A stretch of DNA of 64,000 nucleotides from Robiginitalea marina (GTDB lineage Bacteria; Bacteroidota; Bacteroidia; Flavobacteriales; Flavobacteriaceae), in NCBI RefSeq assembly GCF_024006985.1, contig NZ_JAMXIB010000009.1, positions 58,694-122,693 of the forward strand, given 5' to 3'. Under the pieces are notes generated by a model. The model was not told the origin of the DNA. It searched no databases and was given only the letters and a program-made list of their open reading frames with translations. Every line of letters starts with the position of its first letter. Position 1 is the first letter of the stretch. Both the position numbers and the translations under genes were made by a program. Below are positions 9,320-17,987 of this stretch, piece by piece.

Positions 9320-9356
9320 GCCCATTGCCATGGGCAATCGCCTGCCGGTTTTTTTG

Positions 9357-9364
9357 TATCTTTA
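9357..9364 (+). promoter_or_regulatory. -7 promoter element for the 119-residue protein
   Basis: TATCTTTA, one mismatch to TAnnTTTG, 25 bases before the GTG at 9390. Confidence 0.45.
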
Positions 9365-9389
9365 GGTAACCCCGGCAAACGGGCAAAAA

Positions 9390-9749
9390 GTGAAACAAAC
9401 CTGGAAATATTCCCTAATCGCCATCCTGGCCCTGGTGGCCCTGGGCAATGTTTTTTCGGCATACATCCGCGTACTTACCGAAGGGCCAGGCATAATCTAT
9501 ACCTTCGAAACGCAAAGCGCAGCGTTCCAGTACGCCATTGGGCCTGAACAGGAACCCGAAATCGCCCGGATGGAACGCGAATTCGAGAAGTACCTCCGCC
9601 TGAATCCGGAAGGCAGCGGCCAAAGGCTATACCGCACCTTCAGGGCAAAGCCCTGGAAGTTCTGGAACTGGTACCACTATTTGACCAGCGACCTCTACGA
9701 CTATCCCTATAAAGACCTGGGCCCGGAACCCCGAAAACCGCCCAGGTAG
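9390..9749 (+). CDS. Small single-pass membrane or exported protein, unknown
   Basis: A 119-residue protein starting at GTG 9390 (MKQTWKYSLIAILALVALGN), which gives a charged N-region and one hydrophobic stretch (residues 7-25): either a membrane anchor or an uncleaved signal. The rest is hydrophilic and aromatic-rich (KPWKFWNWYHYLTSDLYDYPY) with a proline-rich end. I do not recognise the family. Support for expression comes from a -7 box upstream, high-GC codon use like its neighbours, and the absence of an overlapping better gene. It is followed by a long gene-free stretch. Confidence 0.65.
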   Translation: MKQTWKYSLIAILALVALGNVFSAYIRVLTEGPGIIYTFETQSAAFQYAIGPEQEPEIARMEREFEKYLRLNPEGSGQRLYRTFRAKPWKFWNWYHYLTSDLYDYPYKDLGPEPRKPPR

Positions 9750-10154
9750 ATGCCGAAGGTACCAGATGGCTGGAAAAAACTACGCGGAAGCCGGGTGAAA
9801 GGTTCCCCCATCCTTCCGGAACATGGTTTCAATAGCCGCCAGGATGCCATTTGCCAAAGGAAGGTCCCGGGGATTATTGCCCCGTAGGTAGGTTCCGGCA
9901 TACGGGTTTCACGCCCTGGGCGAAGGCCTGTCAAAACCAAAAGCCCCGTGGCTCAGACGCAGGAAACTAAAATGGCTGCACTCCAAAAGACCCGGGGGTG
10001 GCTGCCGCAAAGGCGAAGGCGCCCATACGGGAAGGTAGCAAATCCCTTGCTGAGGCAAGGCTGGGCCCGGGGAACAAATCCAGCCTCAGCCCCTTGTGCA
10101 TTCGGAAACAAAAAAGTAATTTAAGCGGGTAAAAATATCTACCGAACTCCTGCC
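9750..10154 (+). other. Gene-free stretch of about 400 bases
   Basis: I see no convincing gene on either strand. It holds an imperfect hairpin at 10049-10090 and, at 9924-9949, a segment matching 22 of 26 positions of part of the inverted-repeat region at 38109-38134. No clean TAnnTTTG box for the gene at 10155 is visible; the closest AT-rich stretch is at about 10130-10140. It may hold a structured leader, an unrecognised RNA or a decayed gene. Confidence 0.4.
10049..10090 (+). repeat. Imperfect inverted repeat (hairpin candidate)
   Basis: GCTGAGG at 10049-10055 pairs with CCTCAGC at 10084-10090, and CTGG at 10061-10064 with CCAG at 10080-10083. This leaves a five-base bulge and a 15-base loop. 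There is no T-run after it, so it is not an obvious terminator. It lies 65 bases before the DUF2092 gene. Confidence 0.4.
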
Positions 10155-10877
10155 ATGAAACGTCTTCTCTACCTCCTGATCTGGCTTCCTGTACTGGGCA
10201 GTTCCCAGGGCCAAAAGGAAATTGACTCCATCGCCATAGCCCTCATAGACAAAATGGGCGGGGTGCTAGGCAGCCTCGAGGCCTGCTCTTTCACCCTCAA
10301 CACCGTTGAAGACCAGGTCAATGAGGCGGGCATGCTGGAGCGGCATTTCGACTCCCACAAGATATACCTGAGGGGACCGGACCGGTTCACCATGCGCTCC
10401 AGGGGCCACAAGGGGCACCGCGGGTATTGGTTCAACGGATCGCTGATGACCTGGTATTCCTTTGATCAGAACAATTATGTCACCATTCCTGCCCCCGGCT
10501 CCATCATCCGCGCCATTGACAGCGTGAACACCACCTTTGGCATGCAATTTCCGGGAGCGGATATCTTCTACCCGTCTTTTGCCGATGACCTCCTCTCCCA
10601 CTTTGATAAAATCTCCTATGCGGGGATCAAGACCCTGGATAATACGGAGTACTTCCACATCATTGCAGAAAACGACACCTATAACTTCCAGCTTTGGATC
10701 GAAAACGGGGCCTTTTATCTCCCCCGCAAATACCTGGTCCTGAAGAAAGGCAGCGCCCCGGAGATCTTCGAAGGCACCTTCGGCTCCTGGAACACGAGCG
10801 CCTCCCTGCCCGATGAAATCTTTGAGTTCATTCCGCCCAAAGACGCCGACCTGATCAGTATCATGCCAAAATCATAA
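10155..10877 (+). CDS. DUF2092 family secreted protein
   Basis: A 240-residue protein with a signal peptide (MKRLLYLLIWLPVLGSSQGQ) and a lipoprotein-carrier-like beta-rich body ending in the DEIFEFIPPKDADLI segment typical of DUF2092 proteins. The family resembles LolA/LolB-type folds but has no assigned function. The DUF6515 gene starts 14 bases after its stop, so the two are almost certainly one operon. It probably acts in the periplasm or at the outer membrane. Confidence 0.8.
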   Translation: MKRLLYLLIWLPVLGSSQGQKEIDSIAIALIDKMGGVLGSLEACSFTLNTVEDQVNEAGMLERHFDSHKIYLRGPDRFTMRSRGHKGHRGYWFNGSLMTWYSFDQNNYVTIPAPGSIIRAIDSVNTTFGMQFPGADIFYPSFADDLLSHFDKISYAGIKTLDNTEYFHIIAENDTYNFQLWIENGAFYLPRKYLVLKKGSAPEIFEGTFGSWNTSASLPDEIFEFIPPKDADLISIMPKS

Positions 10878-10891
10878 CCTACCGCCACGAC

Positions 10892-11989
10892 ATGAAGCCT
10901 TCCACCTCATCGCTTTTGACCATAGCCGCAGCAAGCTTGCTGCTTTTCTTCCTGACCCCGTTTCAGGCCGGGGCGCAGCGACTGGACCACCGGGCATCCA
11001 GGAGCCAAATGTCCCGTCCTTCCCCCCAGGCCCGCACCACAGCCAAACCCGCTGCAAGACCTGCTTCGCGGCCAACGACCACCACCAGGCCAGGCACCTC
11101 AAACCGGTCCAGCATCAATGGTGGCTATCAGAAATCCGCCAGCAGGGATATCTCGAGGCCTTCTGCCGGGCAGGCCAACCGGTCGGTCAGCACCAGCCGG
11201 CCCTCCACTTCGGACAGGAGCGCAACCACGGCAAGGGACAGGGCCTCCAGCGTGCGGACTTCCGAGGTAACCAGGCCCGCGACCCGGGAGGTCACCACCG
11301 TCCGTGAAAACGCAGGCAACCGGGTTAACAACACTTCGAACAACCGGGTCAATATAGACAACAGCCGCAGGGGCAATACCAACATCAACATCGACAACAG
11401 CCGCACGGTCAACGTCAACCGCCGAAATACCTATGTGCGCACGAGTCCCAGGGTATATGTGCGCCCCCCCTACGTCTGGGGAGGCTTTCATTTCTATTGC
11501 CACAGCCCGTATTACTGGCATCCGTACAGGCCCTACTACTGGGGGCCCGTATGGCACCCCTGGGGCTTCTTTGTGACCACCATCGCCACTACGGCCATCA
11601 TTGTGAGCATCACCAATGACAGCGGAAACCAGGAAGATTACCATTATGAAGAGGGCAATTACTACCTGAGGACCGCCGACGGTTTTGAAGTGGTCCAGGC
11701 GCCGGTTGGGGCCACCGTGCCCGACATCCCCGATACGGCCCAAAAGGTCGAGGTGACGGAAAACACCTATAACTACTATTACGGCGGCGCGTATTACGAG
11801 AAGAATGCCGAGGGCTATACCGTGGTACCGGCCACGGCAGGGACCATTGTGCCCCACCTTCCGGAAGGAGGGGAGGAGGTCAAAGTTGGGGACCGCACCT
11901 ACGTGAAGTTCGGGGAAACCTATTACCAGCCCATTCAGGTCGACGGAAAGGACATGTACGAAATTGTGGAGGTACAACCCGAATCCTGA
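10892..11989 (+). CDS. DUF6515-like secreted protein
   Basis: A 365-residue protein with a signal peptide ending near AGAQ (residue 29), then a long low-complexity region rich in Arg, Ser, Thr and Asn (about 30-175). This is followed by an aromatic, His/Tyr/Trp-rich segment (YYWHPYRPYYWGPVWHPWGFF), a hydrophobic stretch (TTIATTAIIVSI), and two or three SH3-like beta repeats (NYYLRTADGFEVVQAPVGA, AYYEKNAEGYTVVPATAG, TYVKFGETYYQPIQ). This layout matches DUF6515 proteins. It is coupled to the DUF2092 gene; the function is unknown, and a cell-envelope location is inferred. Confidence 0.75.
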   Translation: MKPSTSSLLTIAAASLLLFFLTPFQAGAQRLDHRASRSQMSRPSPQARTTAKPAARPASRPTTTTRPGTSNRSSINGGYQKSASRDISRPSAGQANRSVSTSRPSTSDRSATTARDRASSVRTSEVTRPATREVTTVRENAGNRVNNTSNNRVNIDNSRRGNTNINIDNSRTVNVNRRNTYVRTSPRVYVRPPYVWGGFHFYCHSPYYWHPYRPYYWGPVWHPWGFFVTTIATTAIIVSITNDSGNQEDYHYEEGNYYLRTADGFEVVQAPVGATVPDIPDTAQKVEVTENTYNYYYGGAYYEKNAEGYTVVPATAGTIVPHLPEGGEEVKVGDRTYVKFGETYYQPIQVDGKDMYEIVEVQPES

Positions 11990-12181
11990 GAGCTCAGGGC
12001 ATCCCTGAAATACATTCCCTCATAGCCCAGGGCATCGCACCCCCTTTTTTTAAGGCCCGCTGATCCGTCGCGCGCGTCCCCGAACGGCCCGGAAACTGCG
12101 TTGATGGCTTGCCCGCAGGCGCCCTTTGTCTGACAAGTTGGCCGGGGCACGATTTTTGTTGTTTCCACTTCGGATTTGTGC

Positions 12182-12189
12182 TATTTTTA
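12182..12189 (+). promoter_or_regulatory. -7 promoter element for the RelA/SpoT gene
   Basis: TATTTTTA, one mismatch to TAnnTTTG, ends 5 bases before the ATG at 12195, so the transcript is predicted to be leaderless. The 205-base gap upstream holds nothing else that I recognise. Confidence 0.55.
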
Positions 12190-12194
12190 ATTTT

Positions 12195-14402
12195 ATGCCC
12201 ACCCAGGCCTACATAGAACAGGAAAACAAGGAGATTGCCAAGCAGTACAAGGAACTGCTGCGCATCAGCTATCAATTGCTGTCCGATGAGGACAAGAAGC
12301 TGATCCGGCAGGCCTTTGACGTTGCCGTGGATGCCCACAAGGACCAGAGGCGAAAATCCGGGGAAGCCTATGTGCTGCACCCCATTGCCGTGGCCAAGAT
12401 CGTCGCTTCCGAAATCGGCCTGGATGCCACCTCTATCGCAGCCGCCCTGTTGCACGACGTGGTGGAAGATACCCCCTATACCCTGGATGATATCGAGCGG
12501 TTGTTTGGGGAGACCGTGGCACGTATCGTGGACGGGCTGACCAAAATCGCCCACCTGAAAAAGGAAATGAACATTTCCCAGCAGGCCGAGAACTTCCGGA
12601 AGATGCTGCTGACCCTGCACGACGACGTGAGGGTGATCATCATCAAAATTGCCGACCGCTACCACAACCTGCTGACCCTGGATTCCATGCCGGAGCACAA
12701 ACAGGTGAAAATCGCTTCGGAAACCCTTTATATCTATGCCCCCCTGGCCCACCGCATCGGCCTTTACAACATTAAGACCGAACTGGAAGACCTGTCGCTG
12801 AAATACACCGAGCCGGAGGTATACTCCGACATACAGAGCAAGATCGAGGATACCAAGGAAGACCAGAAGCAATACATCGAGGACTTCTCCAACATCATCC
12901 GGGACTCCCTCGACAAGGAAAACCTCAATTATACCATCAAGGGGCGGATGAAGTCGATCTATTCCATCCGCCGGAAGATGATTTCCCAGAATGTTTCCTT
13001 TGACGAGATCTACGACAAGTTCGCCATCCGGATCATTTACCAGTCAGACCGGAGGAATGAAAAATTCCTGGCCTGGAAAATTTATTCCATCGTCACCGAC
13101 CACTTTACCCCCAACCCGGTGCGCCTTCGCGACTGGATTTCCTCCCCCAAAAGCACGGGGTACGAGGCCCTGCACATTACGGTGATGGGGCCCAAGGGCC
13201 GATGGGTGGAAGTGCAGATCCGCAGTGAGCGCATGCACGAAATCGCCGAAAAAGGGTACGCAGCGCATTTCAAATACAAGCACGGCGACCAGAAGGAACA
13301 GGGGATCGAAATCTGGCTGAACCGGCTGCAGGAAGCCCTGGAAAGCTCCAATGGGAGTGCGGTGGACTTCGTGGAGGAATTCAAGCTCAACCTCTACGCC
13401 AAGGAAATCTTTGTCTTTACCCCCAAGGGGGAATTGAAATCGCTGCCCAAGGGGGCGACCCCCATGGATTTTGCCTTCAACATCCACACAGAGGTAGGGA
13501 TGCATACCCGGGGGGCCAAGGTAAACGGCAAGCTGGTGCCCCTGAACACCCCCCTGAAAAGCGGCGACCAGGTGGAGATCATCACCTCGGAGAACGCCAA
13601 GCCGAACCAGAACTGGCTCGATTACGCCACTACGGCAAGGGCCCGGGCTAAAATACGGTCGACCCTGCGGGAAGAGAAGAAAGAGGTGGCCGAGGAAGGG
13701 AGGGAAATCCTGAGGCGGAAGCTGAAATCCCTGAAAATTACCCTGAATGAGGAGGTCATCAACAAAATGGTGGTCTACTTTAAACTAAACACGAGCCTCG
13801 ACCTGTTTTTCCGGGTGGGTAACGGGGTGATCGACAACCATAAAATCAGGGAGTTCGCGGCCTCCTACAACAATGCCTTCCTGAACTTCTTCAAGAACCG
13901 GATGCGCAAGAAACCCATTCCCGAAGCCATCGACCGGGAGGAAATTACCTCCACTTACGACATGCTGGTTTTCGGGAAGGAAGAAGAGAAGCTCAGTTAC
14001 TCCCTGGCCAATTGCTGCAACCCCATCCCCGGGGATGACGTGTTTGGGTTTGTGACCGTCAACGATGGGATCAAGGTCCATAAAAAAGACTGCCCCAACG
14101 CCATCTCCCTGCAGTCTAATTACGCCTACCGCATCATCGGGGCCAAATGGATCGATTCCACCCAGGAGGAATTCACGGCGGAACTCCGGATGAGCGGCAT
14201 CGACAATATTGGCCTGATCAATGACATCACCGACATCATCTCGGATGAAATGCATGTGAACATGCGAAACATCAACTTCAATACAGACGGGGGTACCTTC
14301 TCGGGACGGATCAAGGTGGTGGTAAAGAATAAGGAAATCCTCAAGAAGCTCATGGCCAACCTGAAGCAAATCAACGGGATTGACAAGGTAGTACGGGTCT
14401 GA
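12195..14402 (+). CDS. spoT: RelA/SpoT bifunctional (p)ppGpp synthetase/hydrolase
   Basis: A 735-residue stringent-response enzyme. An HD hydrolase domain (about residues 40-190) has H87-D88 in LLHDVVEDT intact. The synthetase domain (about 230-350) contains FAIRIIYQ and [17 protein letters not shown] domain follows (about 390-450, [23 protein letters not shown]), and a C-terminal ACT domain (about 660-735). An intact HD motif argues for hydrolase capability, hence SpoT-like. ATG 12195 ([17 protein letters not shown]) fits the family start; the upstream in-frame start at 12126 would precede the promoter. fur and purA follow on the same strand. Confidence 0.93.
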   Translation: MPTQAYIEQENKEIAKQYKELLRISYQLLSDEDKKLIRQAFDVAVDAHKDQRRKSGEAYVLHPIAVAKIVASEIGLDATSIAAALLHDVVEDTPYTLDDIERLFGETVARIVDGLTKIAHLKKEMNISQQAENFRKMLLTLHDDVRVIIIKIADRYHNLLTLDSMPEHKQVKIASETLYIYAPLAHRIGLYNIKTELEDLSLKYTEPEVYSDIQSKIEDTKEDQKQYIEDFSNIIRDSLDKENLNYTIKGRMKSIYSIRRKMISQNVSFDEIYDKFAIRIIYQSDRRNEKFLAWKIYSIVTDHFTPNPVRLRDWISSPKSTGYEALHITVMGPKGRWVEVQIRSERMHEIAEKGYAAHFKYKHGDQKEQGIEIWLNRLQEALESSNGSAVDFVEEFKLNLYAKEIFVFTPKGELKSLPKGATPMDFAFNIHTEVGMHTRGAKVNGKLVPLNTPLKSGDQVEIITSENAKPNQNWLDYATTARARAKIRSTLREEKKEVAEEGREILRRKLKSLKITLNEEVINKMVVYFKLNTSLDLFFRVGNGVIDNHKIREFAASYNNAFLNFFKNRMRKKPIPEAIDREEITSTYDMLVFGKEEEKLSYSLANCCNPIPGDDVFGFVTVNDGIKVHKKDCPNAISLQSNYAYRIIGAKWIDSTQEEFTAELRMSGIDNIGLINDITDIISDEMHVNMRNINFNTDGGTFSGRIKVVVKNKEILKKLMANLKQINGIDKVVRV

Positions 14403-14464
14403 GGCCTGTGCCCCGGGGAATCAAATTCAGGGAAGGTTTTCGCCCCTATTCCCTTTTTTAGCCG

Positions 14465-14472
14465 TATTTTTG
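14465..14472 (+). promoter_or_regulatory. -7 promoter element for fur-purA
   Basis: Exact TATTTTTG, 24 bases before the fur ATG at 14497. Confidence 0.6.
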
Positions 14473-14496
14473 TGGGTGGATTGTAGAACTGCTTTC

Positions 14497-14949
14497 ATGA
14501 ACAGAAAAGACCAGGAGATTGTCAAAAATGTCTTCACCACCTTCCTGGAGGAAAACGGGCACCGGAAAACCCCGGAGCGGTATGCCATCCTGCAGGAAAT
14601 CTATGACAACGAAGAACATTTTGATATAGAATCGCTCTATATCAAAATGAAAAATAAAAATTACCGGGTTAGCCGGGCAACCCTGTACAATACCATCGAA
14701 CTCCTGCTCGAATGCAAACTGGTCCGCAAGCACCAATTCGGCAAAAACCAGGCCCAATACGAAAAATCGTACTTCGACCGCCAGCACGACCATGTGATCC
14801 TGACCGATACGGGGGAGGTGGTGGAATTCTGCGACCCGAGGATCGAGTCGATCAAAAAGACCATCGAAGAGGTTTTCGACATCGAGATTAACAACCACTC
14901 GCTTTATTTTTACGGCACCCGCAACAAGAACAAAGAAGCCACAAAATAA
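14497..14949 (+). CDS. fur: Fur family metal-responsive transcriptional regulator
   Basis: A 150-residue Fur-family repressor. The winged helix (about residues 10-85) includes [15 protein letters not shown] and [21 protein letters not shown]. The dimer and metal-binding part has [19 protein letters not shown]. In classical Fur the segment after HDH carries a CxxC zinc motif; here it reads ILTDTG with no Cys, so the structural zinc site is absent or altered. Later His residues (NNHS) remain. ATG 14497 begins the HTH domain; the in-frame start at 14470 overlaps the promoter. purA begins 11 bases after the stop, implying co-transcription. Whether it senses iron, zinc or peroxide cannot be decided. 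Confidence 0.88.
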   Translation: MNRKDQEIVKNVFTTFLEENGHRKTPERYAILQEIYDNEEHFDIESLYIKMKNKNYRVSRATLYNTIELLLECKLVRKHQFGKNQAQYEKSYFDRQHDHVILTDTGEVVEFCDPRIESIKKTIEEVFDIEINNHSLYFYGTRNKNKEATK

Positions 14950-14960
14950 CCCATCCAAAC

Positions 14961-16238
14961 ATGCGTGTAGATCTGCTGCTCGGGCTCCAGTGGGGGGACG
15001 AGGGAAAAGGAAAAATTGTCGACGTGCTCACGGAGGGCTATGACATCATCGCCCGTTTCCAGGGGGGGCCCAATGCCGGGCATACCCTGGAATTCGATGG
15101 AATCAAGCATGTGCTCCATACCATTCCATCCGGGATATTCCACAAGAACGCGGTGAACCTGGTGGGAAACGGGGTGGTGATCGACCCGGTGATCTTCCGC
15201 AGGGAACTGGAAAAACTCCGGGGGTTTGACATCGATATTGAAAAGAGCCTGCTGATTTCCCGCAAGGCCCACCTTATTTTGCCGACCCACCGCCTGTTGG
15301 ATGCAGCTTCGGAGGCGGCCAAGGGCAAGGCCAAGATCGGCAGCACCCTGAAAGGGATCGGGCCGGCCTACATGGACAAGACGGGCCGCAACGGGTTGCG
15401 GGTCGGGGACCTTGAACTCCCCGACTGGAAAGAAAAATACCGCGCCCTGTCGGAAAAACACCAGGCCATGATCCACTTCTACAATGTGGATATCGAATAC
15501 AACCTGCAGGAGCTGGAGGCGGAATTCCTGAGCGCTGTTGAGCACCTGCGCGAACTGCGCTTCATCGACAGCGAGGAATACCTGTACCAGGCGCTGAAAT
15601 CGGGCAAAAAAATACTGGCTGAGGGCGCACAGGGCTCCCTACTCGATATCGATTTTGGAACCTATCCGTTTGTGACTTCCTCAAACACCACGGCGGCCGG
15701 CGCTTGTACGGGCCTGGGGATTGCCCCGGGCAACATCGGGGAAGTGTACGGGATTTTCAAAGCCTATACCACGCGTGTGGGCAGCGGCCCCTTCCCCACC
15801 GAGCTTTTTGATGAAGACGGGGCCACCATGGGCAGGGTGGGCAACGAATTCGGGGCCACTACCGGAAGGCCCAGGCGCTGTGGCTGGCTTGACCTGGTAG
15901 CCCTAAAGTATGCGGTCCGCGTAAATGGGGTGACCCAGCTGATGATGATGAAGGCCGATGTGCTGAGCGGATTTGAACGCATCAAGGTCTGCACAGCCTA
16001 CCATTACCAGGGAAAACAAATCGGGCACCTGCCTTATTCTATCGAGGCCCGGTACCTCACCCCGGTCTATGCCGAGCTCCCCGGGTGGAACGAAGACCTG
16101 ACCGGGATGACCCGGGCCTCCCAACTGCCGGAAGCCCTGGAGCAGTATATCCTGTTCCTGGAAAAGGAACTGGAGGTGCCCATCCGCATTGTCTCCGTGG
16201 GACCGGACCGGACCCAGACCATCCACCGCAACCCTTAG
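14961..16238 (+). CDS. purA: Adenylosuccinate synthase
   Basis: A 425-residue enzyme of purine synthesis that condenses IMP and aspartate using GTP. It carries the GTP-binding P-loop G12-DEGKGK, the NAGHT motif, GIGPAYMDKTGRNGLR, the TTGRPRRCGWLDLVALKYA segment and the C-terminal IRIVSVGPDRTQTI. Full length; ATG 14961 is fixed by the conserved opening. It lies 11 bases after fur, most likely in one transcript. Confidence 0.97.
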   Translation: MRVDLLLGLQWGDEGKGKIVDVLTEGYDIIARFQGGPNAGHTLEFDGIKHVLHTIPSGIFHKNAVNLVGNGVVIDPVIFRRELEKLRGFDIDIEKSLLISRKAHLILPTHRLLDAASEAAKGKAKIGSTLKGIGPAYMDKTGRNGLRVGDLELPDWKEKYRALSEKHQAMIHFYNVDIEYNLQELEAEFLSAVEHLRELRFIDSEEYLYQALKSGKKILAEGAQGSLLDIDFGTYPFVTSSNTTAAGACTGLGIAPGNIGEVYGIFKAYTTRVGSGPFPTELFDEDGATMGRVGNEFGATTGRPRRCGWLDLVALKYAVRVNGVTQLMMMKADVLSGFERIKVCTAYHYQGKQIGHLPYSIEARYLTPVYAELPGWNEDLTGMTRASQLPEALEQYILFLEKELEVPIRIVSVGPDRTQTIHRNP

Positions 16239-16276
16239 CAAGGGGGGTAACGCGCGCGGGCTAGGACTAAAATGGC

Positions 16277-16284
16277 TACCTTTG
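16277..16284 (+). promoter_or_regulatory. -7 promoter element for the OstA-like gene
   Basis: Exact TACCTTTG. It lies inside the longest possible reading frame (ATG at 16272), which argues that the true start is downstream, at GTG 16299. Confidence 0.6.
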
Positions 16285-16298
16285 ACGAAACTTTCAGG

Positions 16299-17987
16299 GT
16301 GAAGACTCGGCGCATGGTTATGGTACTCCTGTGGTTGCCCCTCATACTCGGGGCCCAGCAAAGGACGGACCAGGGTCAGAAAATCAATATCGTTTACGGG
16401 GGCAGCTTCACCAAGGATGAATCGCTCCGTCCGGGTGCCTCCATTTTTTCAAAAGACCAGCGACAGGTACAGTTCGAGCACCAGGGGGCAGACCTGTGGT
16501 GCGATTATGCCTTGCTTTACCAAAAGGAAAACCGCCTCGAGGCCATCGGGAATGTACGCCTGCAACAGGGAGACTCAATCCTTATGACCAGCGGGTACGT
16601 GGAATATGACGGCAACGTAAAGCTGGCCAAGGCTTTCCAGGAGGTCAGGCTGACCAACAGGAGCATGACGCTCACGACCGACACCCTGTATTTCGACCGG
16701 CAGAATCAGGAATCATACTACAACCACCATGGTAAAATCGTCGATTCGGTCAACACCCTCACCAGCCGGATAGGCCGCTACTACATGATCCCGAAAAAAT
16801 ACCAGTTCCTCGATAGCGTGCTGATCAACAACCCCGACTATACCCTGGAATCGAGCCGGCTGGACTACTACACCACCTCCAAAAACGCTTATATGTACGG
16901 CCCTTCCACCATTACGGGCGAGACCTATCGCCTGTATTGTGAAAGGGGGTTTTACGACACGCAGGTGGAGCGGGGATACGGGATCAAAAACACCGAAATC
17001 CATTACAGCAACCGGATTATCGAGGGCGACAGCGTGTATTTTGACAAAGCCGCTGAGTTCGCCTCGGCCACCAACAACATCAAGGTTACCGATACCCTCA
17101 ACAACGGGGTGATCCGGGCGCATTATGCCGAGGTGCACCGGGCCCGCGATTCGGTTTTCGCCACCAAAAGGGCGGTATCGATCAGCCTGGTGGAGCAGGA
17201 TTCGCTCTACATGCACGGAGACACCCTTATGGTAACCGGGAAACCAGAAGCGCGGATCCTCCGCGCCTTCCGGAATGCAAAATTCTACAAGACGGACCTC
17301 AGCGGGAAATGCGACAGTATCCATTTCGAACAACGCACAGGGGTTACCCAGCTCATCCGCGACCCGGTGCTCTGGAACCTGGAAAACCAGATGACCGGCG
17401 ACAGCATCCACCTGATCAGCGACCTTCAAACGGACAAAATGGATTCCCTGAAGGTGATCGGCAACGCCTTTATTATCTCGGAAGACACCGTGGGCTTCCG
17501 GGGGTACAACCAGGCCAAGGGGATGGACCTCTACGGCAAGTTTATCGAAGATGAGCTGAAAATTGTAGACCTGGTCCGCAATACGGAAGTCCTGTACTAT
17601 ATGTACGACGACGACGAGGTGCTGACCGGGATCAACAAAACCATTTGCAGTAAAATAAGGCTGCTGCTCGAGCAAAGCGACATTAAGGAGATCACCTTCT
17701 TCACAAACCCTGACGGGGATATCTTCCCCGAAAAGGACCTCCCCGAGAACAGCCGGATCCTTAAAGGGTTCATCTGGAGGGGGGAGGAACGCATCCGTTC
17801 CAAGGAGGCATTGTTCGACGAAGACGACAACAACCTGGTGCTTCCCGTCATCCGGGGCCTGGAAGAACCCATCGACCGGGAGGGGGGCGACCCCCTGGAT
17901 AACGGGAACCCCACCGACCCCGTAGCCCCGCTGCCCGCAGACCCCCAGGCAAGAACCAAAGCCCGCCCATCGAAAGCATTGCCATGA
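16299..17987 (+). CDS. OstA-like (LptA/LptD N-domain-like) exported protein
   Basis: A 562-residue protein if started at GTG 16299, giving a signal peptide with KTRR followed by MVMVLLWLPLILGAQ. The body repeats the beta-jellyroll OstA pattern (LEAIGNVRLQQGDSILMTSGYVEYDG and later variants), as in the Bacteroidota OstA-like (PF13100-type) proteins. It probably binds LPS or lipid A during transport across the periplasm. The C-terminus is proline-rich (about the last 40 residues). The start was chosen because the -7 box at 16277-16284 excludes ATG 16272; ATG 16314 is an alternative. The stop overlaps the next gene start by four bases (ATGA). Confidence 0.85.
   Translation: MKTRRMVMVLLWLPLILGAQQRTDQGQKINIVYGGSFTKDESLRPGASIFSKDQRQVQFEHQGADLWCDYALLYQKENRLEAIGNVRLQQGDSILMTSGYVEYDGNVKLAKAFQEVRLTNRSMTLTTDTLYFDRQNQESYYNHHGKIVDSVNTLTSRIGRYYMIPKKYQFLDSVLINNPDYTLESSRLDYYTTSKNAYMYGPSTITGETYRLYCERGFYDTQVERGYGIKNTEIHYSNRIIEGDSVYFDKAAEFASATNNIKVTDTLNNGVIRAHYAEVHRARDSVFATKRAVSISLVEQDSLYMHGDTLMVTGKPEARILRAFRNAKFYKTDLSGKCDSIHFEQRTGVTQLIRDPVLWNLENQMTGDSIHLISDLQTDKMDSLKVIGNAFIISEDTVGFRGYNQAKGMDLYGKFIEDELKIVDLVRNTEVLYYMYDDDEVLTGINKTICSKIRLLLEQSDIKEITFFTNPDGDIFPEKDLPENSRILKGFIWRGEERIRSKEALFDEDDNNLVLPVIRGLEEPIDREGGDPLDNGNPTDPVAPLPADPQARTKARPSKALP

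Noticed and set aside
9707..9940. A 77-codon minus-strand frame in the 9.8-kb gap
   Set aside because: It overlaps the end of the 119-residue gene, has no promoter box and no recognisable pattern.
9750..10154. A cobalamin-type riboswitch or tmRNA in the long gap
   Set aside because: A few short matches (for example GGGGCTGA on the minus strand) caught my eye, but the conserved cores (B12 box; tRNA-like 3' end of tmRNA) are absent.
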